Of a stretch of 64,000 nt of DNA, positions 10,078-18,969 are shown piece by piece. The notes under the pieces were generated by a model. The model saw only the letters and a list, made by a program, of their open reading frames with translations, was not told where the DNA came from and did not search any database. Position 1 is the first letter of the stretch; every line of letters begins with the position of its first letter. A program made the position numbers and the translations under genes. Origin of the DNA: Arachnopeziza araneosa (Eukaryota; Ascomycota; Leotiomycetes; Helotiales; Arachnopezizaceae); NCBI GenBank assembly GCA_003988855.1, contig QYAI01000053.1:1-64000 (forward strand), in the 5' to 3' direction.

Positions 10078-11063
10078 GTGACAACCGAGCTCAGTCTACA
10101 TTACACCCATCCGTATAAATCCCTTGCTTTCATTAAAAACAGTAATATCTCTCACACGAAGATCTCCTCCGTTGAAATCAAGAAATTCGTCCTTCGTTAT
10201 GTGGAGCTTTATTCCTCTTCGGTCCATAATTCAGAGCTTCATCATTGCAAAGTCTTCAACTCCAAGTGAATCAACACGATGTCTCCCCTAGGTTGGACCC
10301 AATTTTCTCCAGAAATTAGATTGATGATATTGGAATATTTGATTGTTCCAGACATGTTTAGGTGGAGACCCCGGTGATGAACCCCGGTGATCTTGAAGGC
10401 ACTTAGATCTGCGAATGCAGGTCTATATCGTAAGACTGATGATATATTACGCATCAAACATACTAGAGTTGAGCCAAGTCACCTACCATATAACTTCCAG
10501 GATGTCTAACTTCGGTTTTCGGTTTGTAAAGAGTCTTGTAGTAGAGTAAGTGTTAATTAGACTCCTAGGGCTGTAGACAATCACCAACGCATCCAGTATC
10601 TCGTAGCCATCTCAGTACAAGTACCAGGGTCGCATATTCATACTCGATGAACTCATAAACTTTTACTTTACACGCGCCCTTTTCAAATATCAAACATGTC
10701 CTAGTTGTTTCACATAATGAAACTAAGCGTTGTCGATGGTTTTCGAAGGCCATGCCATCCCATCCATACCTCAAGACACTTATCATCTGTGGAAATTGCT
10801 ATTGGCTCCATCAAGGTTCCATTTCGAGTGGATTCTCCACTGATGAAATTTGCAACATTGATCAAATGGTGAGAATTTCTGCCAATGCTATGAAGCTTTC
10901 TACAGTGACCACATGGAATTTAGATGAGTGGTTCTGGGAGGCTCACCGGAACAAGATGCTTGAAATCATAGCTTTTCAAGTAGATATTGAGAGTCTTTTT
11001 TACTACCTTCTTGGTTCAAACAAGCCGAGTCAAAAACTCAATTATCTGTGGAAAGTCAATTGA
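10078..11063 (+). pseudogene. Broken pentapeptide-repeat / F-box-like gene (copy A)
   Basis: The frame opening at 10078 lacks an ATG at the position where the intact copies start. It encodes a run of nine pentads with a hydrophobic residue every fifth position (about residues 19-59, ending SELHHCKVFNSK), then a TGA at 10267-10269. The same frame continues into FSPEIRLMILEYLIVP, the F-box-like motif seen in the intact paralogues, and then hits two adjacent TGA codons at 10375-10380. Past these the paralogous segment TPVILKALRSANAGLY can still be read. Near 10860-10985 a second segment (TTWNLDEWFWEAHRNK) matches the C-terminal W-W-E motif of copies B and C. Frame is thus kept across the first 300 bases while stops interrupt it, as expected for a gene decayed by point changes. 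The middle (10500-10850) is poorly preserved. Confidence 0.7.
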
Positions 11064-11405
11064 AAGGTTCAGATTAGTTTGCCAGTTGTAGCAACTACTC
11101 AATGTTAGAAATTTGATGATATCTATCAAACCAAGGCCTTCAATACTAGGACTGTAGTTATGCAGATCAATTCAATAATAATTTCTCCCCTTGAAACTCA
11201 TCTACGATATTGAAAGAGACCTAAGGTGAAGTCAATCTAGATTCATCAGAGGTGTAACCCATATCAAAGAATACAAACGTGATAACAGTCCCCTTATCTC
11301 TCGCTTAATTATGCTAATCTAAAAGGATGTTCGCACATTTAAAAAATGTCCTAGCCTTGATAAATAATAACAACTAAGGTTCACGGCTTTATACACCAAA
11401 CAACC

Positions 11406-12150
11406 ATGGCCGACGACGATCTTCCGCTCGCCATCGCGGCAGGCAACACGCTATCTGGTGCAAATTACTCAGCATTTCCTTTAGCTTTGAGGAACTTCCC
11501 CTCTGAAATTAGTTCGACGATTCTTCGGTACTCAGTTGTTGATGATTCATGGAAGACCAGCCTACCAATTCCAAGCATAATTATCGCATTGAGAGGCCAA
11601 AGAGACCAAAATTTGTACTTCGAAGCCTTGAATCTGTTTCACAGGTTTAACTTGTTCGTCCTGAAGCCTTCAACTTTGAAAACATTTCAAAGGCTTCCTG
11701 ACTTTGCAGTAAATTCTATTCGGTTCCTCAGCCTACGGTGAGTACTCTGACTCGTCAATTGAAGAACATTAAACTAATTATAAAAGTTCATGTGATCTAG
11801 AATCGATGGATGAATTCAAAGATATTGATTGTATTCGACGACTTCCCTCGACTTTCTTTCGGTTCCCAAACATTCGAGTTCTAGGAGTCAGCCCTCGAGA
11901 TACTGATATCATGGAAGAATTTGTCAAAAAAACACTCTCGGTCTGCAAGGGTGTGCGAAGGCTTCTCTCTCATGGCTACTTTTACAACCGAAAAGGCCCA
12001 ACTTCTAGAGATCTCCATGGAGTTGACAAAATCAACAGAATTCTTGGTATTGAGGGCAGGCTAGCAGGCGTCTTTACCAATCACACTGATTTTTGGTTTT
12101 GGGAGACTCCAGAGAAGGCACCACTGAAAGTCACTACAAGCATTGAATAA
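11406..12150 (+). CDS. F-box-like protein lacking the pentapeptide stretch (copy B)
   Basis: Exons 11406-11737 and 11787-12150 are joined across a 49-nt intron (GTGAGT donor, AAAAG acceptor); the join restores frame and gives FLSLRSCDLESMDEF. The product is 231 residues. After a 35-residue leader comes the F-box-like motif LRNFPSEISSTILRYSV, then the family signature IIIALRGQRDQNLYFEALNLF, then a C-terminal part with FRFPNIRVLGV and FWFWETPEKAPLK. Copies D and E share this order but have an N-terminal pentapeptide helix that B does not. F-boxes normally dock Skp1 in SCF ubiquitin ligases, but the motif here is short and divergent, so adaptor function is only a possibility. ACCATGG around the start is a good initiation context. 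The gene looks intact and sits between two broken copies. Confidence 0.7.
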
Positions 12151-12730
12151 GTGGAAGAATTCTCAGGATCAGGGTCGTCGACAAGGTCAACAATACCCGA
12201 TGATATGAACAGAAATTTTTAGTTTCGCCTGGCGTGAGCAACCGTCTTGCTAATCAGAGTGTCGGCATGTTTCTCACTAGCCCGCAACAATCACCAAATC
12301 TCTGATCCACACCAACATGAGATAAGAATTTACATAGTAAGAGGCTCTTGCACATGTATTTTCAGATTCTAAAAGAATAAATCTGGAAACTCTTCTATGT
12401 CCTTTATCTCTCACAAATGTGAACTAAAATTGCACAACTTCTTATGGCGTTTCCTTGTGTTGTTGTTTGGTTTGGTACAATCACTCTATATTACTCTGAT
12501 TGAATTGAGTAATCGATAAGTTCATGTGAATTAATAGACTGTAACCTTGTATTTATACGACGCATCTTCAGAAAATTCCAAACTAATTAGAATACAGCTT
12601 CACTTCCAAAGCCTTCGTACTATCAAAAGACGGTTCGAATATGAACCCACCCCAATCGAATGAACAACATCCAAATCTGCTCCAAGCACTTCATTCTGCG
12701 ATTCAAACACCAAAAATATGGCCAGCAGCA
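12151..12730. other. Intergenic, AT-rich
   Basis: Separates copies B and C. I see no pentapeptide-coding sequence here that could belong to copy C, and no other gene. Confidence 0.5.
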
Positions 12731-13525
12731 ATGAACCCTCTCGAGAGCACGCTCGCCACCATCACATCGTCCACTTCCTCTTTGACGCTTGCAAGATTTC
12801 CTCCAGAGATTAAATAGATAATCATGAAACCGTTAGTACTTAAGATTGGTACCGTTTTCCCTGATTCAGAAAACCAAATGCCAGATATCATTGAGGCACT
12901 ATGAAGCCAGCGAAACCAGACTATCTAATTCGAGGCTTTGGAGCTTTATTACAGTGAGAACACGTTCCGCATCGATCTGGAAAATTCCCCAAAATGTCCC
13001 ATACCGAATTTTGCCACGGAAAATATCCGCCAACTTTCGATGTAAGCTGTATGATTCTACTCTTTGTCCTTTGGCATAGGTTAACAGTCAAAAGCTCAGA
13101 ATTCCGTGATCCAGTCGGATTTTCCAATAATGTCAGCTTCTTACAAGGTAGGGATTTAATCCACGAAATATCCACAGATACCTTTCGATTCTCGAATCTT
13201 GAGATCTTGACATTCATTCACTATCCAGAGGATTATTTGGTCAATTGTATCAAGAGGATACTTTCAAATGTCAGAAGGTCCAAAGGCTGGAAGTAAAAGA
13301 GCTGGGTAGGTAGGTTCCCGCATTCGTCTTAAACCTAGATAATCTACAGTCAACACTATCAACACAATTATTAGAGTCAAAGGTAAAGTCCGCTTTGTTA
13401 ATGCCGACATCAGGAATCACGTGGATAAATGGTGTTGGCATGCTCACGACAAAGCACCACTGAAGATTTCACGGAAGAGACGCAATAAGCATGTCGAGAA
13501 TACGGAAAGACATCTCATTTGCTGA
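12731..13525 (+). pseudogene. Broken F-box-like gene (copy C)
   Basis: From the ATG at 12731 one frame gives MNPLESTLATITSSTSS and LTLARFPPEIK, which matches the F-box-like motif of the paralogues, then a TAG at 12815-12817. The same frame resumes as PDIIEAL, a TGA at 12902-12904, SQRNQTI, a TAA at 12926-12928, and FEALELYYSE. Without the stops this is the ALRGQRxQxLYFEALxL signature of copy B. A GTAAGC donor follows at the position of B's intron, and downstream sequence (TFRFSNLEILTF, then KWCWHAHDKAPLKIS near 13430) matches B's C-terminus. There is no pentapeptide region upstream. The three stops are all codons that C-to-T changes make from CAG, CGA and CAA, but that origin is inference. 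Confidence 0.7.
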
Positions 13526-14022
13526 TAGCATCATGGTAGATGGTTTCATGATTGTTCAGTCCATGCCTTTTTCTAGCAGCATATTCACTTTCCAAAAGTT
13601 ACTAGGACGTTAATGACGCAGGGATAATGCGTCTATGGAATTTCTCCGTTCCTAATGATAATAAAGCATGGATTTCCTTAAGAAATTCGAACACCTCTGA
13701 ATATTTTCTGATTCCTGTCTAAATGATCAAGTTTTTCGGGACTTTCAAGAAGAATCATAGTTATCCATTTCATTTTTGAGAAGGTCGGCTCTGCGTAAGT
13801 AAAACTTCATCTGAAATGAAATGCCATCGGTAATATCTAATCCTAGCCTCGCCATCTTCGGCTCCCATGATGTTGAATGAATTTTACCAAACCGAATTCC
13901 AGAGTTTTTTCCTGGATGCATGATCAGATATAGCTTCTTCTTTTAGTACTCCCAATGGTCTGAAGAATAATTGATAACGTATTTTGCACCCTCGATTTAG
14001 CGCCAGAAGGTAAAAAGGTCTT
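13526..14022. other. Intergenic between convergent paralogues
   Basis: Lies between the 3' ends of copy C (+) and copy D (-). No gene seen. Confidence 0.5.
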
Positions 14023-14990
14023 TTAGGCAGTCTCGGGCCTCCAAATGAGAACTTGGCCTGGAGCTGCGGTCCAAGTTAAAGTCTTCTGGATCAAGGATTC
14101 TGTGATTTTCTTTTCCGCAGAAACATTAGTTACTTGAAGTCTTTGGTTGAACCACGGAATATTTTTTTTTAAGCCTCGAGGTGTGGTATAGCCATTGAAT
14201 TCCTTCCAAGTCAACTGAAATTTGTGAAGTTTCTTGAAAGTCTTGAAAAGGGCTTTGAAGTAAACTCTACTGCTTTGGCTACGACTTGTTAGTCACTAAT
14301 TTCTAAATTCATGTTTCTGCGCGCGTTTGAACCGAGGAATACTCAAGAGGGAGTGGTTTAAACTTACGATGATACCGTTTCGCCATATATCAAGTGCAAG
14401 TTTACTGGGGTTAGACCTTCAGGAAAGGCTTTAAACTTAGTATAGTGAAGTGATGGCCTAGGGAAATATTAGTTACATTGCGATGAAAAATGGAACTCTC
14501 ACCATATCTCCAAGTTGCGAATTAACATCACTGTGGTGTTTGACACTTCCATCAACCTAGAAACACAACTATCATTTAAAATGAATGCGTACATCTTCGA
14601 GAACAGTTCAAGAGCTTGTTGGTAAAGCCCTTTAATACCCCTCAGAGCAACGATCAGAACAGGTGTCTCGCCATTCCAATCCAAACACATCTTGAAAATC
14701 ATCTCCCTCACTTCCACAGGCAAAACTTCCAAGGTCGGTCCGGCGGCAGTAAGCTCAGTGTCCTTGAGTTTACACTTCAAGAGTAACTTCGCGCCTACGA
14801 CTTTACTTGGGTATAGCTTGCAAGAGATGAAAGAGCAGTTGATTAAACGGCAGTTGTGGAGTTCGCAAGAGGTGAGTGTGCTGTTGTAAGTTTCGGTACT
14901 GCGAAAGGTAGACTTCTTGACGGTGGATTTGTAGACTGTGAGGTTCGAGAGCGTGCAATTAGAGAGCGTGGCTAAATTGAGTGTGTCCAT
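14023..14990 (-). CDS. Pentapeptide-repeat / F-box-like protein (copy D), three exons
   Basis: Exons 14990-14503, 14457-14368 and 14278-14023 give 277 residues with no stop; introns of 45 and 89 nt have GTGAGA and GTAAGT donors and TAG acceptors. Residues 4-69 form fourteen consecutive pentads, with Leu, Val or Phe (once Thr) at every fifth position and mostly Ser, Cys or Thr two before it (for example STLTSCELHNCRLINCSF). That periodicity is the signature of the right-handed quadrilateral beta-helix of pentapeptide-repeat proteins. Residues about 90-104 are the F-box-like LPVEVREMIFKMCLDW, followed by the family signature VLIVALRGIKGLYQQALELF. The C-terminal exon carries FKKLHKFQLTWKEF and ends VLIWRPETA. 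Role unknown. It could be a substrate adaptor whose beta-helix binds the target; that is speculation. Confidence 0.75.
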
Positions 14991-15021
14991 CGTGAGTTGA
15001 TGATGGTGGTTCGAGGTTACC

Positions 15022-15106
15022 GGAATGGTTTTGTTGCTGGAATGGTTTTGTTGCTGGAATAGTTTTGTTGCTGGAATAGTTTTGTTGCTGGAATGGCTTT
15101 GCTGTT
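15022..15106. repeat. 17-base tandem repeat, five units, upstream of copy D
   Basis: Unit GGAATGGTTTTGTTGCT occurs five times head to tail with small changes (AGTTTT in units 3-4, GGCTTTGCTGTT in unit 5). It starts about 30 bases upstream of the copy D start codon, so it would lie in the 5' leader or core promoter. Confidence 0.85.
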
Positions 15107-15578
15107 GGAGAAAGGTCAGTTGATAGCCAAAGTTGTGTGCGGTAATAGCGGCTCGGGGTTAAATTTCAAGTTAATATAGACCTCTTTGAATTTCGCTTCG
15201 TGTTCAGTTTTTATTATCGCTAGATACCTCATATGTCTATATTCTTACCTGGCTATAGTTTTAAGTCAAATCGTGTACATGCACCTGCGTAAATTCGATA
15301 TGGAAAATAAAGGGTAATCTACTTATTGAGCATCACACGAATGATAGTCAAGCTTTTCAATTAAATTACAATGCAATAATTGTTAAATAAAGATACGGTA
15401 GCATAAAATTAATGTATTGTTGATTTTGATATGGGACTATGAATGTGTCTGAAACACTGCAGAGAGATTCCTCCTAATCCGTCCTAAGCCTCGTTGTATT
15501 TGCCACCCTATGCTTCCTGCCAGAAGCCGGTTCTTCCTCGAGGATGAAATTTTGAGCGTGACGTTCGCCCGCTATGAA

Positions 15579-16579
15579 TTATGCATCTTTTAAAGTTAAG
15601 ACTTTGTTTAGTGTCGGAATCCATGACATTGTTTTTGAGGCGACATCGTCTTCTTTCATTTCTCTTACTGAATCCTCCTCCTCAAGCATAGCAGTAACTC
15701 CAAATCGAGCATCCAATAATAAGCATTTTGCGTCGAACTCGCCAAAATAAAACTCAGGCCCACAAGCAAGATATTCCAACTGAAAGTCATTGATAGTTCT
15801 CACTGTGTTGAAGATATGAGCAATTAATGACATCCATTCTCGTGATCTGTGGTCAAGTCAGCTATAGACAACGTGGAGGAAATACTGATTAAAACTGGAT
15901 AAAATAGCGCCATTTTCCAGCATATAAGATTAACTTACTCCATAGAATCAAACACTAAAACATCCAACGTGGTGGGAGAAAAGCGCTTAAGTCGTGAAAC
16001 AAGATCCTCAGCAGGAATGTTCCAAAAGCTGGAAAATTCATCAGCAGACCATTTTGAAGCAATGTCAATGGCGCAAACCCACTTTAATTTCAAATTGTAA
16101 ACAGTTGACGCCGCATAATCTGACATTTCTTTGCAACCACTGTTGATGTTGTTCTCATCAATTTCAAAGAAGCTTATTCGGTTGGAAACAGCAACTGCCT
16201 CAAGATACAACTCTTTAGGGCCACCACGAAGTGCAACAATGAAGGGAGGAGCTTTTCTGGTCCATTCCAAACATAAGCTGAATATGATATCTCTGATCTC
16301 AATGGGGAGTCGGTATAGAGTCGGTGTAGACGAAGTAACCTCGGTATTCCTGAATGTGCATCTTTGCAATTCCTTCAATCCAATAACTTTGCTTGCATAA
16401 AGTTTAGAGTCAACAACCTTGCAATTAACTAGACGACAATTTTGAATTTTGCAAGAGTTGAGGGTGCTCCTGTACAAGGTGACGTTTTTGAGTGTGGCCT
16501 TTTCCAGTGTCGAAGTGTAAAAAGTGAGATTTGACAAGCTTTTGCAGTAAGAGAAATCCATCTCCACAAGAGCCTCCAT
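15579..16579 (-). CDS. Pentapeptide-repeat / F-box-like protein (copy E), two exons
   Basis: Exons 16579-15939 and 15846-15579 give 302 residues across a 92-nt intron (GTAAGT donor, CCACAG acceptor). The join reads VFDSMESREWMSLIAHIF. Residues 15-65 hold eleven unbroken pentads with Leu, Ile, Val or Phe at 15, 20, 25 and so on to 65 (STLNSCKIQNCRLVNCKVVD lies in the middle). A break and two more pentads follow. The F-box-like motif LPIEIRDIIFSLCLEW is at 91-106 and the signature FIVALRGGPKELYLEAVAV follows. Relative to copy D the first intron is absent and the second is at the same place, showing common descent. The C-terminal MSWIPTLNKVLTLKDA matches LTWTAAPGQVLIWRPE of D. No stop or frameshift is present, so it is likely functional. 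D and E share orientation; A, B and C face them. Confidence 0.8.
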
Positions 16580-17126
16580 TATCCTAGTGATATTTAAGTA
16601 CGTTGAATGAAATCCTTCTGTATTGAATGTTTTGTTGTTGCAAATGGCTCTAAATTATTGGGCTTGACCAGGTCACATCGTGTGAAACGCCGGTTGGACC
16701 TGCCTCACTTTTTCTTCTCTCTGATGATAACATAGGTAAATCAAGAGGTATCTATTGGATTATTCATTCAGTTTTTCTCAATTCAGATAAATACTAGAAT
16801 GTATACTTTATCTCACATCTAAATAACTCCAGATATTTGTCAGACACAGAATAAGATGACCGTCTCATCTTAGTTTCTCTATCTTTTTATTCGAGAAGTT
16901 CCTAATTTTAGGTTTTTGAGGTTTTAAGTAAGCTCCTAAATAGTGGGAAGAAAAAAAGGTCCCCAATTAAAACTTGAACTGTTGTTTACTTTAGTGGGCT
17001 AATCTCTGGAATGGGCTTGAATTGGCGACAATGATGTCATTGGTCCACCTCAAGTTCAACAACACTCCAAGATGGAGACTCCGAACAAGCAACGCAGGTC
17101 CATTCTGCATTGTCAATTGTTCAATC
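16580..17126. other. Divergent intergenic region
   Basis: Holds the promoters of copy E (-) and the phosphatase-like gene (+). An in-frame extension of the latter upstream to 17022 is open but I regard it as leader. Confidence 0.5.
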
Positions 17127-18587
17127 ATGGTTAGGATTCGAGCCTTCGTGGCTTCCGCCTTCTTATCAGATATTCTGCAACCAGCAATCGCCGCTCAAGT
17201 TCCCCTCTTTCCACAATACCATAGTGAGGGATACAAATTTGACGCCCTACTGCATCTGCCCGGAATCTCACCCTACTTTGATGCTATAGGCTCAGGCCTT
17301 GATCATTATGCCCCCAGCGGATGTGAAGTCACAGCTGCGAGTTACTTGGTGCGTCATGCAGCTATTTATGCTAACGACAATGATTACAAGCGATACATTG
17401 AGCCGTTTTTGAAGAAACTCGACTCCACTTCATCAGGCAGGAGGAGAAACGGATGGAGAGGACCTCTCTCATTTTTCGACGAGTGGAAGAATCCGATCGA
17501 TGACCCCGAGAACCAATTGGAGCAGATTACGCCTCAGGGCATCAAGGACTCCAAGAAAGTTGGCCAGCACTTACTATCTCGATATCCAACCTTAGTACCA
17601 ACCACCAAACGTATCTACGCTGACAAGAAATCACGAACCCAAGATACGGCCGAAGCATTCATCCAAGCTTTCCCGCAAAAAGTAGAAGTAATAAAGATTC
17701 TCTCGAATCGCACCTCCTTCCACGCCCAAAACCCGCATAAAGCATGTAAAGCCTTCACCAAAGAACCGGGAAACGCTGAAATGACAACTTTCATGACCAA
17801 ATACACCACTCCCATCATTTCTCGACTTCAAAAGTTTTCTCCAGTACCACTATACCCAAATGACATAATGGGCCTGCAACAATTGTGCGGATACGAGTCT
17901 GCAATCAACAGAAAGAAATCCTTGATTTGCAACGTCTTTACAGATGTTGAATGGATGGCCTATGAATTTGCTTGGGACATGAAGTACTATCATATGGTTG
18001 GACACGCTAATCCTCTCTCGCCCTACTTGGGATTTCCGTGGCTGAACACGACATCGGAACTGATGTCGAAATTCCACCTCCCTCGCCATACCCCATTGTC
18101 AAAATCAAAATATGACTTCCAAAGTGGAGACGAAATCCAGATACCAGATGATGATGGCCAACGCTTTTTCCTTGCCTTCACGCATCGCGAAGTGCCTCCC
18201 TTCGTCGCCACCGCATTAGGCTTATTCAATTCCTCCAACGCATTCGAAGAGCAATTCCCCACCGATCGAATCAACTGGTCGCGCTCATGGCGGATGGCAG
18301 AGCTCATCCCGTTCTTAGGCCATGTAGGGATCGAAAAGCTCACCTGCACAGAAGGCGGGGGAGATACCGACGAAGAAGAGGAATACATCCGCATCATTGC
18401 TAATACCGCCCCAAGACCCATTCCGACCTGCCAGGATGGTCCCGGGGCTAGTTGCAGGTTTGATGATTTTACCGACTTGGTTAAGAGGGGGATGGAGAGG
18501 TATGGGGATTTTGATGGGGTTTGTGGGAACGACAACGAGAATGGGGAGGCAGTGGAAGAGGGGGAGAATGAAGAGATGTATAGATGA
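17127..18587 (+). CDS. Secreted histidine-phosphatase-family protein with altered active-site motifs
   Basis: A single exon of 486 residues from the ATG at 17127. The start MVRIRAFVASAFLSDILQ followed by PAIAAQ looks like a signal peptide; an upstream in-frame ATG at 17022 would bury it. The protein belongs to the histidine acid phosphatase/phytase branch: after GCEVTAASYL comes VRHAAIYAND at 75-84, where active enzymes have RHGxRxP. The second catalytic region is FTHREVPPFVATALGLF, with H353; most members have HD or HAE there. Both histidines are kept, but the Gly, the second Arg and Pro of the first motif and the acidic residue directly after the second His are changed. Other family landmarks are present (KKSRTQDTAEAFIQAFP; several paired cysteines). 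It may have shifted substrate or be weakly active. Related fungal sequences with RHAxxYAN-type motifs exist to my knowledge, so this is a subfamily rather than a unique lesion. Confidence 0.8.
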   Translation: MVRIRAFVASAFLSDILQPAIAAQVPLFPQYHSEGYKFDALLHLPGISPYFDAIGSGLDHYAPSGCEVTAASYLVRHAAIYANDNDYKRYIEPFLKKLDSTSSGRRRNGWRGPLSFFDEWKNPIDDPENQLEQITPQGIKDSKKVGQHLLSRYPTLVPTTKRIYADKKSRTQDTAEAFIQAFPQKVEVIKILSNRTSFHAQNPHKACKAFTKEPGNAEMTTFMTKYTTPIISRLQKFSPVPLYPNDIMGLQQLCGYESAINRKKSLICNVFTDVEWMAYEFAWDMKYYHMVGHANPLSPYLGFPWLNTTSELMSKFHLPRHTPLSKSKYDFQSGDEIQIPDDDGQRFFLAFTHREVPPFVATALGLFNSSNAFEEQFPTDRINWSRSWRMAELIPFLGHVGIEKLTCTEGGGDTDEEEEYIRIIANTAPRPIPTCQDGPGASCRFDDFTDLVKRGMERYGDFDGVCGNDNENGEAVEEGENEEMYR

Positions 18588-18969
18588 GTTAGATGACAGA
18601 ACTAGAAAATTAGAATCCTGATCGAAAACCTGCGCACGACGTCGTCTCCTAAAAATAAAGCACGGTCAAGTTCAAAAACAACACAATTTCTGGGGCCCAT
18701 GTTCTTAGAGGAAAGTATGCCGCCGAGACAATCAAAGTATCTAGAGCGTTAAAACATCACAAAGAGCGGAGTGGAAGACTTCAAAAACTCGTCAAGTACT
18801 CTCACCGACCATTTATTCTTGATTATAGAGACACAAGTACTCTAACGTACACGCCATGGTTCCCAATCCAACACCTCGCTATAGACGTCCCAAATACCGT
18901 TTATGGTGCTCCCAGGCTAGTCAAACAAACCTTCCGACGTCAATACCAACCAACCTATATTTCTTTAGA
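18588..18969. other. Convergent intergenic region
   Basis: Between the 3' ends of the phosphatase-like gene and the next minus-strand gene. No gene seen. Confidence 0.5.

Noticed and set aside
17022..17126. Upstream in-frame start for the phosphatase-like gene
   Set aside because: Using it would put the signal-like segment 35 residues inside the protein, and the extra sequence is not family-like.
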